Shown one piece after another: positions 8,904-17,698 of a stretch of DNA of 50,814 nt. Below the pieces are notes generated by a model that had not been told where the DNA came from, made no database searches, and worked only from the letters and a program-made list of their open reading frames with translations. The translations under genes and the position numbers were made by a program. Origin of the DNA: Trichormus sp. NMC-1 (GTDB taxonomy: Bacteria; Cyanobacteriota; Cyanobacteriia; Cyanobacteriales; Nostocaceae); assembly GCF_001858025.1 (NCBI RefSeq), contig NZ_LZQD01000005.1, positions 381,556 to 432,369 on the forward strand, read 5' to 3'. Each line of letters opens with the position of its first letter. Position 1 is the stretch's first letter.

Positions 8904-8936
8904 CCAATCCCCAATCCCCAATCCCCAATCCCCAAA
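8904..8936. repeat. Short tandem repeat (CCAATCCC) between groES and groEL
   Basis: About four copies of the octamer CCAATCCC occur within the groESL intercistronic spacer. It is the complement of the repeat at 976-1006. Repeats of this kind inside an operon lengthen the spacer without ending the transcript. Confidence 0.8.
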
Positions 8937-8977
8937 TTCAAGACAAATTTTAAGTTATTACCTTTACCTGGATTTAG

Positions 8978-10621
<1,644 letters not shown>

Positions 10622-10643
10622 TTCTCTATAATCCACTAATTTG

Positions 10644-10680
10644 AAAACGGCTGCTTCCGCAAGGGGGCGGCTGTTTTTTT
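10644..10680 (+). terminator. Rho-independent terminator of groESL
   Basis: A stem of about 15 bp (with some G-T pairs) runs from 10644 to 10677 around a GCAA tetraloop. The 5' arm contains CGGCTGCTTCC and the 3' arm GGGGGCGGCTG. It ends in an uninterrupted run of T, 22 bp after the groEL stop codon. Confidence 0.9.
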
Positions 10681-10883
10681 ATGGAAATTGAACCGCAGAG
10701 GCGCAGAGGGCGCGGAAAGAATATAGAGTTTCAATTCAACTTATAGATAAAAGCTGATTTTTTAGTTCTGGGAATACCATCTTTAAGGTTCGGGTGTCTT
10801 TTCGTGGTTAATGGTTAATTTTTAGCTCAAAAATCCCAATTTAATAATATACTTATCAAGCTTGAACTCTAAGTTTAACAAGT

Positions 10884-11276
10884 ATGGAAGATTACCAGGC
10901 AGCTTTTATGGAGCGCCATACTGATACTGAAACACTGCATCCTGTAAGGAAAGTTGGGGCTATGCACTTTGGTGGTGTAACCATTGAGTGCTTACTCAAG
11001 GCAATTATTTGTAATACTCTAACTGGGGTTACAAGTCAAAACTTGAGGACACATAGTTACACAGAACTTCTTAAACAACATAATAAACTTAAATCTAGAA
11101 TTGATAATTTTTCAGAAGGAAGGAAATGGCTTGATCAAGTGGAAAATCCCATGGGTCAACATTTTATAGATATGCGTTATTCTAGTCTTGAACCTGATGA
11201 ATTAAATTACAAACGCTGGTTATACGCATACACAAGTATCAAAAGTTGGTTACTGAAGCAAGCTACTCAACTTTAA
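10884..11276 (+). CDS. Small HEPN-like protein, partner of the downstream ATPase
   Basis: A 130-residue helical protein with no close family name. The segment VGAMHFGGVTIECLLKAII resembles the first helices of HEPN domains (the usual pattern is a Gly-rich helix followed by an E-C-x-LKA helix). THSYTELLKQH fits the following H-D/S-L helix, and the C-terminal MRYSS...YKRWLYAYTSIKSWL fits the last HEPN helix. I see no Rx4-6H ribonuclease motif, so it is more likely an adaptor or non-catalytic HEPN-like protein. The stop is only 12 bp before the large ATPase gene, whose ribosome-binding site GAGGTGATC lies in that gap, so the two are almost certainly one operon. The HEPN assignment is by pattern only. 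Confidence 0.7.
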   Translation: MEDYQAAFMERHTDTETLHPVRKVGAMHFGGVTIECLLKAIICNTLTGVTSQNLRTHSYTELLKQHNKLKSRIDNFSEGRKWLDQVENPMGQHFIDMRYSSLEPDELNYKRWLYAYTSIKSWLLKQATQL

Positions 11277-11288
11277 AGAGGTGATCAA

Positions 11289-13958
11289 ATGCAGGAAAAT
11301 TGGCAGGTTTTACTAAAACAGGAAATTACAAACCAGTATGTACAGAAGTCACAGGAATGGGTCGATGTAAATATTTCTACATCAGGTTTATTGAATTTGA
11401 CTATTGTGAGTAATGCTTTTATAAGTTTATCTATTCCTCAACGTAAAGAACAAATTTCTAACTTACTTAAATCACAAGTTCCTCATTTATCTCCTGGTTT
11501 TCTTTCCTTATATACACTTGAAGAAGCTGAATCACTTAATATTTCACCACCACAGATTTTTGATCCAGCATCAATACATACTTGGCAGGATTTAGCTATC
11601 CAAGCTGCAAACCCACAAAACCAACCAACAGCACCTCAGCGCGAACTTAGTCTACCCAGAACAGTAACATTTTATTCCTTTAAAGGAGGAGTAGGACGCA
11701 CTACGGCATTAACTCATGTTGCTTGGATTTTAGCAATGCGGGGACGTAAAGTTGTAGCTGTAGATTTAGATTTAGAAGCACCTGGTTTAAGTACGGCTTT
11801 TAACCTACAAGAACAACCAAAAAATGGAATTGTTGACTATTTTTATGAACGTTCCTATTTACCAGAAGGAATAAAACCGAGTATTTCCATTACTGAAATA
11901 TTTGGTGAAGTGAGAATACCAAACGCTAAAGGAAGATTATTTGTTGTTCCTGCTGGTTGTCTTAGTCTTGATTATATTTCTAAGGTTGATGATCTTCATG
12001 CTAATACTGTTATTGATGGAGATCAAAATCTTTGGACTGTTTTCAAGCGAGAAATTTACGAACAATTAAAACCAGATATTCTCTTAATTGATTCGAGAAC
12101 GGGAATTAATCAATGGGGAGCTTTATCATTAATTCAAGCTGCTGATGAAGCAATTATTTTTCTTTTTCCTAATGAACAAAATAAACAAGGAATAGAAGTC
12201 CTTTTGCAATCTCTTCAGAGTTTTAAAAATCTACAAATTAAATTTGTTTTTTCTCCTGTCCCTGATGTTACTAAAATTGGTTTATCTAAAGTAAAAAAAG
12301 TTTGGAAATCTTTGATTGAAAGGATAAAAACAGTAACCAATGAAAATAATGACGAGGAGGATTTAGATAATTCCCAATTAAAAATAGAAGAAGCTTTAGT
12401 AGTTCCTTACCTGTCGCCAATTGCTTTAGCTGAAAACTATCCCGTGCCAGCTTTACTAGATTATTATAATAAAATTGCCAATTTGATTGATGAGGAAACT
12501 GATGAACTCCAACGCAAAAATATTTTAACTAATTTAGAGAAACGCTGGCCAATTATTGAAAGCCTACAATTTCCTGAAGTCAATGCTGCTGATACAAAAC
12601 AGAATTTGAATCTACTATTTCAGCGCACCACTGATTTTGACAAATTTTTGGATGATACAACCTGTTTGATAAGAGGACGAAAGGGAACAGGTAAAACTGC
12701 TCTGTATTCGCTTTTTCTCAAACACAAAAGTGTGGCTCAAAGACTAGCTCATGGACGGTTGGATAATACTGTATTTTTGTCGGCTCATGGCAGCTTTAAG
12801 GAAAGCCGCCCCGTTCGTGATGAATTCCAAACTATCCATCAAAGTTTGCAGCAAAATAATGGGTCATGGGAAGCTTTTTGGAGGGCTTATTTACTATTGA
12901 GGTGTCATCAAGAAGATTTATTTAAATTCCCTAGAAGTGACAAATTTAGTGAAATCAAAGAAATTATCAGTAAGTTGCCTAAAGAAAGATGGCAGTATGA
13001 ATGCACTCAAGCTTTACTACAATTATCTACTCAATCTCATCTTCCACTTATAGTTAAAGATATTATAGATATAATTAATGAAGAAGCTAAAAAGAAATCT
13101 CAAAAGCTATGGTTTCTTTACGATGATTTAGATGAAGACTTTCGTAAGGTAGGAGAAGTAAGACAGCAAGCACTCACTGGATTATTTCAACTAATTCAGT
13201 CTTGTGATGCTAACAGATTAACAGCAATTAGGTTTAAAATTTTCTTGAGAGAAGATATATGGCATCGTTTAATTTTTGACAACAGAAGTCATTTCAATGG
13301 ACGTGATATTCTCTTACAGTGGACTAGGGTTGATTTTTTAAGATTAGCACTGCGCCAAGTAGTACAATCTGAAGGTTTCAAAAATTTAGTTGATAGATTC
13401 TCTCCTATTGCTGTTGAAAGTATTGATCAAGCTAGTGAAGAAGTGATTGATAAAGCCTTAGAATTACTTTGGGGAAGTCGTCGCAGAACAGGAGACAAAG
13501 CTAAATATGTATCAAGATGGGTTTATGAAAGATTAACAGACTCAAGTGATACTACTTTTCCTCGAAGTTTAAGCATATTATTAGAAGGAGCAAAAGAGCA
13601 AGAATTAAGCTATAAAGGAAAATCATCAATTCAACCACCTACTGACCGTTTACTGCGAAGTAAATCTTTAGAAATCGGGTTAAAGAAAGCATCAGAAAAA
13701 CGCTGTGATGAAATAAAAGAGGAATATCCTGATTTGGCTCAATTTTTTGATTCTCTCAAGCAAAAATCAGCCTTTTTAGATAAAGACGAGTTACGTAATA
13801 TATGGCAAGAATCAGCACATGATATAGCAGATTTTGAAGAGTTTGCTTCTTTTTTACAAGAGATTGGTATTATTGAATGGCGCGAAAAACAGAAACGCTA
13901 TAAGGTTGCTGACATCTATGTATATGGATTTGAAATGATTCGTCAAGGTGCAGTATGA
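11289..13958 (+). CDS. KGGVGR-motif ParA-like ATPase fused to a second P-loop NTPase
   Basis: An 889-residue two-engine protein. Residues about 1-120 form a unique N-terminal region. A ParA/MinD-like ATPase follows, with the variant Walker A FKGGVGRTT at 131-139, where Arg137 stands where ParA has the conserved lysine. The segment VVAVDLDLEAPGLS is at 155-168 and the Walker B-like DILLIDSRTG at 263-272. A second domain has a canonical Walker A, GRKGTGKT, at 463-470 and a Walker B, WFLYDDLDE, at about 608-616; it resembles the Sll1717-type P-loop ATPases. The C-terminal about 100 residues look like a winged helix. Proteins of the KGGVGR-variant class are associated with bacterial conflict systems. 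The pairing with a HEPN-like protein fits that, but the function is inference. Codon use is more AT-rich than in neighbouring groEL. Confidence 0.85.
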   Translation: MQENWQVLLKQEITNQYVQKSQEWVDVNISTSGLLNLTIVSNAFISLSIPQRKEQISNLLKSQVPHLSPGFLSLYTLEEAESLNISPPQIFDPASIHTWQDLAIQAANPQNQPTAPQRELSLPRTVTFYSFKGGVGRTTALTHVAWILAMRGRKVVAVDLDLEAPGLSTAFNLQEQPKNGIVDYFYERSYLPEGIKPSISITEIFGEVRIPNAKGRLFVVPAGCLSLDYISKVDDLHANTVIDGDQNLWTVFKREIYEQLKPDILLIDSRTGINQWGALSLIQAADEAIIFLFPNEQNKQGIEVLLQSLQSFKNLQIKFVFSPVPDVTKIGLSKVKKVWKSLIERIKTVTNENNDEEDLDNSQLKIEEALVVPYLSPIALAENYPVPALLDYYNKIANLIDEETDELQRKNILTNLEKRWPIIESLQFPEVNAADTKQNLNLLFQRTTDFDKFLDDTTCLIRGRKGTGKTALYSLFLKHKSVAQRLAHGRLDNTVFLSAHGSFKESRPVRDEFQTIHQSLQQNNGSWEAFWRAYLLLRCHQEDLFKFPRSDKFSEIKEIISKLPKERWQYECTQALLQLSTQSHLPLIVKDIIDIINEEAKKKSQKLWFLYDDLDEDFRKVGEVRQQALTGLFQLIQSCDANRLTAIRFKIFLREDIWHRLIFDNRSHFNGRDILLQWTRVDFLRLALRQVVQSEGFKNLVDRFSPIAVESIDQASEEVIDKALELLWGSRRRTGDKAKYVSRWVYERLTDSSDTTFPRSLSILLEGAKEQELSYKGKSSIQPPTDRLLRSKSLEIGLKKASEKRCDEIKEEYPDLAQFFDSLKQKSAFLDKDELRNIWQESAHDIADFEEFASFLQEIGIIEWREKQKRYKVADIYVYGFEMIRQGAV

Positions 13959-14044
13959 AAATGTTTTTGACTTTATATTGCTGATTTAATAAATTGATTG
14001 CATCAAAAAGTGAGCAATTAATCAAGTTTTGGCAAGAGTATTTT

Positions 14045-14072
14045 TTAGAGACATTGTATATAACGTCTCTAA
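14045..14072. repeat. Inverted repeat between the KGGVGR gene and ureD
   Basis: TTAGAGAC and GTCTCTAA form perfect 8-bp arms around a 12-nt AT-rich spacer in the 180-bp intergenic region. It could be a weak terminator of the ATPase unit (a T-run precedes rather than follows it on the plus strand) or an operator for ureD. Confidence 0.45.
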
Positions 14073-14138
14073 TAGATGTAATAATATTTATATTATCAAT
14101 AATAAAGTTAAAATCAGACAAATTTTATCCATTTATCA

Positions 14139-14978
14139 ATGATTGTTAACAGTCCAATAGATAAAAATTGGCATGGCAAACTTAATTTAGTTTATGCTAA
14201 TCGCCAAGATTCTACCCAGTTAATTTACAACCACCATCAAGCCCCTTTCAAGGTACAACGCCCCTTTTACCCAGAAGGACAGGAAGTTTGCCATAGCGTC
14301 ATTTTACACACCGCTGGCGGCATTGTGGGGGGCGATCGCTTATCCTCCGAAATTCACCTCGAAAAAAATTCCCAAACATTAATCACCACAGCCGCTGCTG
14401 GTAAGGTATATCGCAGTAACGGCTTACCCGCAAGACAAAGGGTAAATATCCAAATTGATGCTAATGCTTGTTTAGAATATTTACCTCAAGAGACTATTTT
14501 ATTCAACGGTGCTGTTTATCGCCAAGATTTAAAAGTAAATTTAGATACCAATTCTAGCTTTATCGGCTGGGAAATTACACGGTTGGGAAGGAGTGCGAGG
14601 GGAGAAAAGTTTTTAGAAGGAGAAATGCGATCGCACACCGAAATCTGGCAAAATAGTATTCCGTTGTGGATTGATAGACAAATCATACCCGGTAGCAAAG
14701 AAGTATTTCACAGTCCCCACGGGTTAGCGGGAAACCCCGTTGTCGGTACTCTAGTTTGGGTAGGAAGTCCAATTCCCGGAGAAATCATTGACAAAGCCCG
14801 TTCTTTAATCATTCACAACTCTGGGGCTGGAGTAACTCGCTTACCACATGGATTTTTGTGTCGATATCGTGGTAATTCTACATCAGAAGTCAGAAATTGG
14901 TTTACAAATATTTGGCAAATATTACGAGTATCTTTGTTAAATCGTGGTAATTGTATTCCCAGAGTATGGCAAATTTAA
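14139..14978 (+). CDS. ureD: Urease accessory protein UreD
   Basis: UreD (also UreH) is the scaffold that binds apo-urease and, with UreF and UreG, guides nickel insertion and lysine carbamylation. The 279-residue product has the family landmarks [45 protein letters not shown] and [14 protein letters not shown]. The length is normal. The gene order ureD-ureA at this point agrees with other filamentous cyanobacteria, where ureD heads the cluster. ureA starts 22 bp downstream, after the purine-rich stretch AAAGAAAGG. No UreF or UreG is visible in the window, so the maturation partners must be encoded elsewhere. Confidence 0.95.
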   Translation: MIVNSPIDKNWHGKLNLVYANRQDSTQLIYNHHQAPFKVQRPFYPEGQEVCHSVILHTAGGIVGGDRLSSEIHLEKNSQTLITTAAAGKVYRSNGLPARQRVNIQIDANACLEYLPQETILFNGAVYRQDLKVNLDTNSSFIGWEITRLGRSARGEKFLEGEMRSHTEIWQNSIPLWIDRQIIPGSKEVFHSPHGLAGNPVVGTLVWVGSPIPGEIIDKARSLIIHNSGAGVTRLPHGFLCRYRGNSTSEVRNWFTNIWQILRVSLLNRGNCIPRVWQI

Positions 14979-15000
14979 ACTAACCACAAAAGAAAGGATA

Positions 15001-15303
15001 ATGAAGCTTACACCCCAGGAAAAAGATAAGTTATTAATTTTTACTGCTGCTTTAGTAGCAGAAAGACGCAAAAATAGAGGTTTGAAATTGAATCATCCCG
15101 AAGCCGTTGCTTTTATTTCTGCTGCTATTTTGGAAGGTGCAAGAGATGGTCAAACTGTAGCAGATTTGATGAGTTATGGCACAACTTTATTAACTCGTAA
15201 TGATGTCATGGAAGGTGTACCAGAAATGATTCATGATGTGCAGGTAGAAGCCACTTTTCCTGATGGGACAAAGTTAGTTACTGTACATAATCCTATTCGT
15301 TAA
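15001..15303 (+). CDS. ureA: Urease subunit gamma
   Basis: The 100-residue gamma subunit of the three-subunit nickel enzyme that hydrolyses urea to ammonia and carbamate. The family sequence is complete: [25 protein letters not shown] (split here for length), [27 protein letters not shown] and [13 protein letters not shown] start at the ATG at 15001, after the purine-rich AAAGAAAGG. An open frame extends further upstream, but the gamma-subunit family begins at MKLTP. The next urease gene, ureB, is displaced by 2 kb and separated by three genes on the other strand, unlike the compact ureABC seen in related organisms. Confidence 0.97.
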   Translation: MKLTPQEKDKLLIFTAALVAERRKNRGLKLNHPEAVAFISAAILEGARDGQTVADLMSYGTTLLTRNDVMEGVPEMIHDVQVEATFPDGTKLVTVHNPIR

Positions 15304-15350
15304 TGAAAAACCATTAAGATAGGAAAAAGAGAAGATAAAGACTTTTTTTG

Positions 15351-15989
15351 CTATGGGTTTGAATTCGTTGTAGTACCAGTATCTGAATTAGCTTTGGGCG
15401 TATTAGGAGATGTCTGCGTGTTGGAACTCGACTTATCTGGGGTAGAGGTCGATGTTGGAGTCTTGGTGGATGATTCAGCAGGAGCTACGTTAATCGTCGT
15501 GTTCTGTTGAGCGGGAGCAGGCTGTGGATTATTAGGGGCAATCACCTTAACATCTGTCTTCTCTTGTTTAGGTGCTTGTGGCTGGGGAACATCAACTTTA
15601 ACGTTGACATTAGGCGCTCTTTGTTGAGCAGGAGTAGGAACAGTTACTGGTACGGGAACACGCTCAATAGTATTCGTCTTTTCGATGATTGTTGTCTGTT
15701 TAGCCGGCTGTTGAGAGGCAGCAGGAGTAGGTACAATAATTACTGAGTTGGTAGTTGGCCGCCCCCAAAAGTAGTAAGCAAGTCCACCCATTCCCAGCAA
15801 AGCGGTAATACCCATACCAATTATTAGGCCACTAGCGGTATTATTTTGATCGCGTGCTTCTAGGGCTTCGTTCTTAAGGTTTGTTCCAGAGACACGACCA
15901 TCAGAGTAACCATGATCGTAAGACCCAGATTTATCATTCCTGACATTATCGTCACGGTTATTAGGATTAGGATTATTGAGATTAGTCAT
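15351..15989 (-). CDS. Membrane-anchored Pro/Thr-rich protein of unknown function
   Basis: A 212-residue protein not assigned to a family. The N-terminal about 50 residues are Asn/Asp-rich and polar (YDHGYSDGRVSG). One transmembrane helix spans about 53-75 (ASGLIIGMGITALLGMGGLAY). The remainder is a low-complexity Pro/Gln/Thr/Ser region with repeated VPTP, PQAPK, APAQQ and TPTSTSTP motifs, likely exposed outside the membrane. The layout fits a membrane-tethered, disordered protein. Together with the two CsbD-like genes downstream on the same strand it forms the block that splits the urease genes. Confidence 0.7.
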   Translation of the reverse strand: MTNLNNPNPNNRDDNVRNDKSGSYDHGYSDGRVSGTNLKNEALEARDQNNTASGLIIGMGITALLGMGGLAYYFWGRPTTNSVIIVPTPAASQQPAKQTTIIEKTNTIERVPVPVTVPTPAQQRAPNVNVKVDVPQPQAPKQEKTDVKVIAPNNPQPAPAQQNTTINVAPAESSTKTPTSTSTPDKSSSNTQTSPNTPKANSDTGTTTNSNP

Positions 15990-16127
15990 ATGTTGCTACC
16001 AGAAATCATTAGTGGAATTAGGACACAAACAAATTTAAAAAATCTACCTCTGTTCAATCAAATTTAGCAATGACTGAACGGCTTTTGAATTTCGCTATTT
16101 TGATGTAAACCCGATGTTTGATATTTC

Positions 16128-16619
16128 TTAATTGAAGAGGTTTTGAACCTGGGCTTTCACATCTTCTACGGTGTTACGAACTTGGCTTTCAGCTTGTTTA
16201 GCTTTGCCAGCAGCCAGGTCTTTCAGATCACCTGTAATATTGCCGGCTGCTGCTTGAGTTTTGCCATCAATATTCTTAGAGACTGCCTTTGCTCTTCCTG
16301 ATAAACGAACATTGCTTTTCACATCTTCTATAGTGTTACGAACTTGGCTTTCGGCTTGTTTAGCTTTACCAACAACTTGGTCTTTTGGGTCGCCTGTAAC
16401 ATTACCAAATGCTTCTTGAGCTTTGCCATCAATATTCTTAGAGACTGCCTTTCCTCTATCCATCATTGCTATTTGAATATAGGGTTTATCGGTTATATCA
16501 GTGAGTGAAGTTGCCGCCCAACTAGCTCCAGAAGCTAAACCCAATCCTATAGAAGTTGAGACTAATAAAACTAGGCTAATAGTGAGCAATAATTTCCGGG
16601 CTTGTTGAAATAAAATCAT
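16128..16619 (-). CDS. Secreted or membrane CsbD-like protein with internal duplication
   Basis: 163 residues. A hydrophobic N-terminus (about 10-36, LLLTISLVLLVSTSIGLGLA, ending at an A-x-A-like ASWAA) suggests a signal peptide or anchor. Then come two near-identical CsbD-like units, about 57-104 and 110-158, each with KAVSKNIDGK...GN(V/I)TGD(P/L)KD and GKAKQAESQVRNT(I/V)EDVK. CsbD proteins are small, abundant stress-induced proteins of unknown mechanism. The two units are still alike in DNA (about 16140-16270 against 16310-16450), so the duplication looks recent. The combination of an export signal with a tandem CsbD-like core is less usual than the plain 60-residue form encoded next to it. 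Confidence 0.8.
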   Translation of the reverse strand: MILFQQARKLLLTISLVLLVSTSIGLGLASGASWAATSLTDITDKPYIQIAMMDRGKAVSKNIDGKAQEAFGNVTGDPKDQVVGKAKQAESQVRNTIEDVKSNVRLSGRAKAVSKNIDGKTQAAAGNITGDLKDLAAGKAKQAESQVRNTVEDVKAQVQNLFN

Positions 16620-16735
16620 TCTAAATTCCCAAACTTTTATTTTTAAGGCATTGATTTGACTATTAACTAAAAGTGCAAAACTAGAAAGTATAGATAGTAT
16701 GATAGCTATTTATACTTTCCAGAAAAATGATACTC

Positions 16736-16918
16736 TTAATCAATAATTTTTTTGACTTGATCTTTCACATTTTCAACAACGTGAATAGTGCTGGCTTCGA
16801 CCTGTTTTGCCTGACCTTCAGCTTGAGTTTGGGTATCTCCCGTAACATTGCCTAAAGCTTCTTGAACTTTGCCTTCAATATTTTTGGCAGTTGCTTCAAC
16901 CCGTTTTTCTAAGCTCAT
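16736..16918 (-). CDS. CsbD family stress protein
   Basis: A 60-residue soluble CsbD-like protein (general-stress protein family) with the pattern KRVEATAKNIEGKVQEALG, NVTGD, QAEGQAKQVEA and VENVKDQVKKI. It is hydrophilic and helical with no export signal, and is clearly paralogous to each unit of the neighbouring 163-residue protein. It is preceded by a good purine-rich ribosome-binding site (GGAGAGAAT in the sense of the gene). It lies upstream of its paralogue on the same strand, separated by about 115 bp, so the pair may be co-expressed. Confidence 0.88.
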   Translation of the reverse strand: MSLEKRVEATAKNIEGKVQEALGNVTGDTQTQAEGQAKQVEASTIHVVENVKDQVKKIID

Positions 16919-17328
16919 AATTCTCTCCGTATCGATTGTCTAGACTCAAATGAATTAAAAATCACATTACCATTATGAACAATGAGAATATTACCAAGCT
17001 TCATCTCTAACACAAAACTCTGCTTGAGAGCTTCCAACATCGCAGCAATTATACGGTGCAGACGATTTTCATTAGGTGACTTGACAAATTACTCTGTTTC
17101 TGATTGGTGTAATCTTTTTTATAACTTAACACCAATAATCAGTTTATTTTTATACCTAAAGACATAATTAAGCTGGTATGCAGCAAGATTGTATAATATA
17201 TGAGGAAGTATAAATGCTGCAAACACATCGGCGAGTTCTAAATATCAAGATATTGTAGAACTATGTCCTCAAGCTTTCAAACCATTTGTATAATTCTGAG
17301 AAAAGCTGTAAATCAGGAAAACCAAATT
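16919..17328. other. Intergenic region upstream of ureB
   Basis: About 410 bp of AT-rich DNA between the divergent CsbD gene and ureB. A 61-codon open frame at 16982-17167 has no recognisable product and I do not accept it as a gene. An 18-base string AAGTATAAATGCTGCAAA at 17206-17223 recurs exactly at 27622-27639. The new ureB promoter, needed because ureB is cut off from ureDA, should lie here. Confidence 0.45.
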
Positions 17329-17634
17329 ATGATTCCCGGAGAAATAATCACACCAACAGGTGAAATAGAATTAAATGCAGGTCATCAAACCACAAAATTA
17401 ATAATAGCAAATACAGGAGATCGCCCAATTCAAATAGGTTCACATTTTCACTTTTACGAAGTTAACGCCGCCCTACATTTTGATAGAGAAAAAGCGCGAG
17501 GAATGCGATTAGATATCCCCGCCGGCACAGCCGTGAGATTTGAACCAGGAGACGAAAAAGAAATAACATTAATCCCCCTCGTTGGTAAACGCCAAATTTA
17601 CGGCTTCAACAACAAAATCAACGGCAACCTCTAA
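17329..17634 (+). CDS. ureB: Urease subunit beta
   Basis: The 101-residue beta subunit of urease. Family landmarks are [63 protein letters not shown] and [13 protein letters not shown] start at the ATG at 17329 because the family begins MIPGE; an upstream in-frame extension to 17263 encodes unrelated residues. The gene is 2 kb away from ureA and must be transcribed from its own upstream region. ureC follows after 64 bp containing a short C-rich spacer. Confidence 0.97.
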   Translation: MIPGEIITPTGEIELNAGHQTTKLIIANTGDRPIQIGSHFHFYEVNAALHFDREKARGMRLDIPAGTAVRFEPGDEKEITLIPLVGKRQIYGFNNKINGNL

Positions 17635-17698
17635 AAAACCCTCAGCGAACCTCCGCGCTAACCTCAGCGTTCCTCTGCGTTAAAAAAAAGGATAAAAT

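Noticed and set aside
14078-14091. NtcA-like site (GTA-N8-TAT) before ureD
   Set aside because: The last base departs from GTA-N8-TAC and no convincing -10 box at the right distance was seen; nitrogen control of ureD is not supported.
13870-14121. 83-codon minus-strand frame at the end of the KGGVGR gene
   Set aside because: Very AT-rich, overlaps the end of the larger gene, no ribosome-binding site or recognisable motif.
16982-17167. 61-codon plus-strand frame upstream of ureB
   Set aside because: No family similarity seen, irregular composition, no ribosome-binding site.
17263-17328. Longer N-terminus of UreB from an upstream ATG
   Set aside because: The extra 22 residues are not part of the family; the standard MIPGE start is at 17329.
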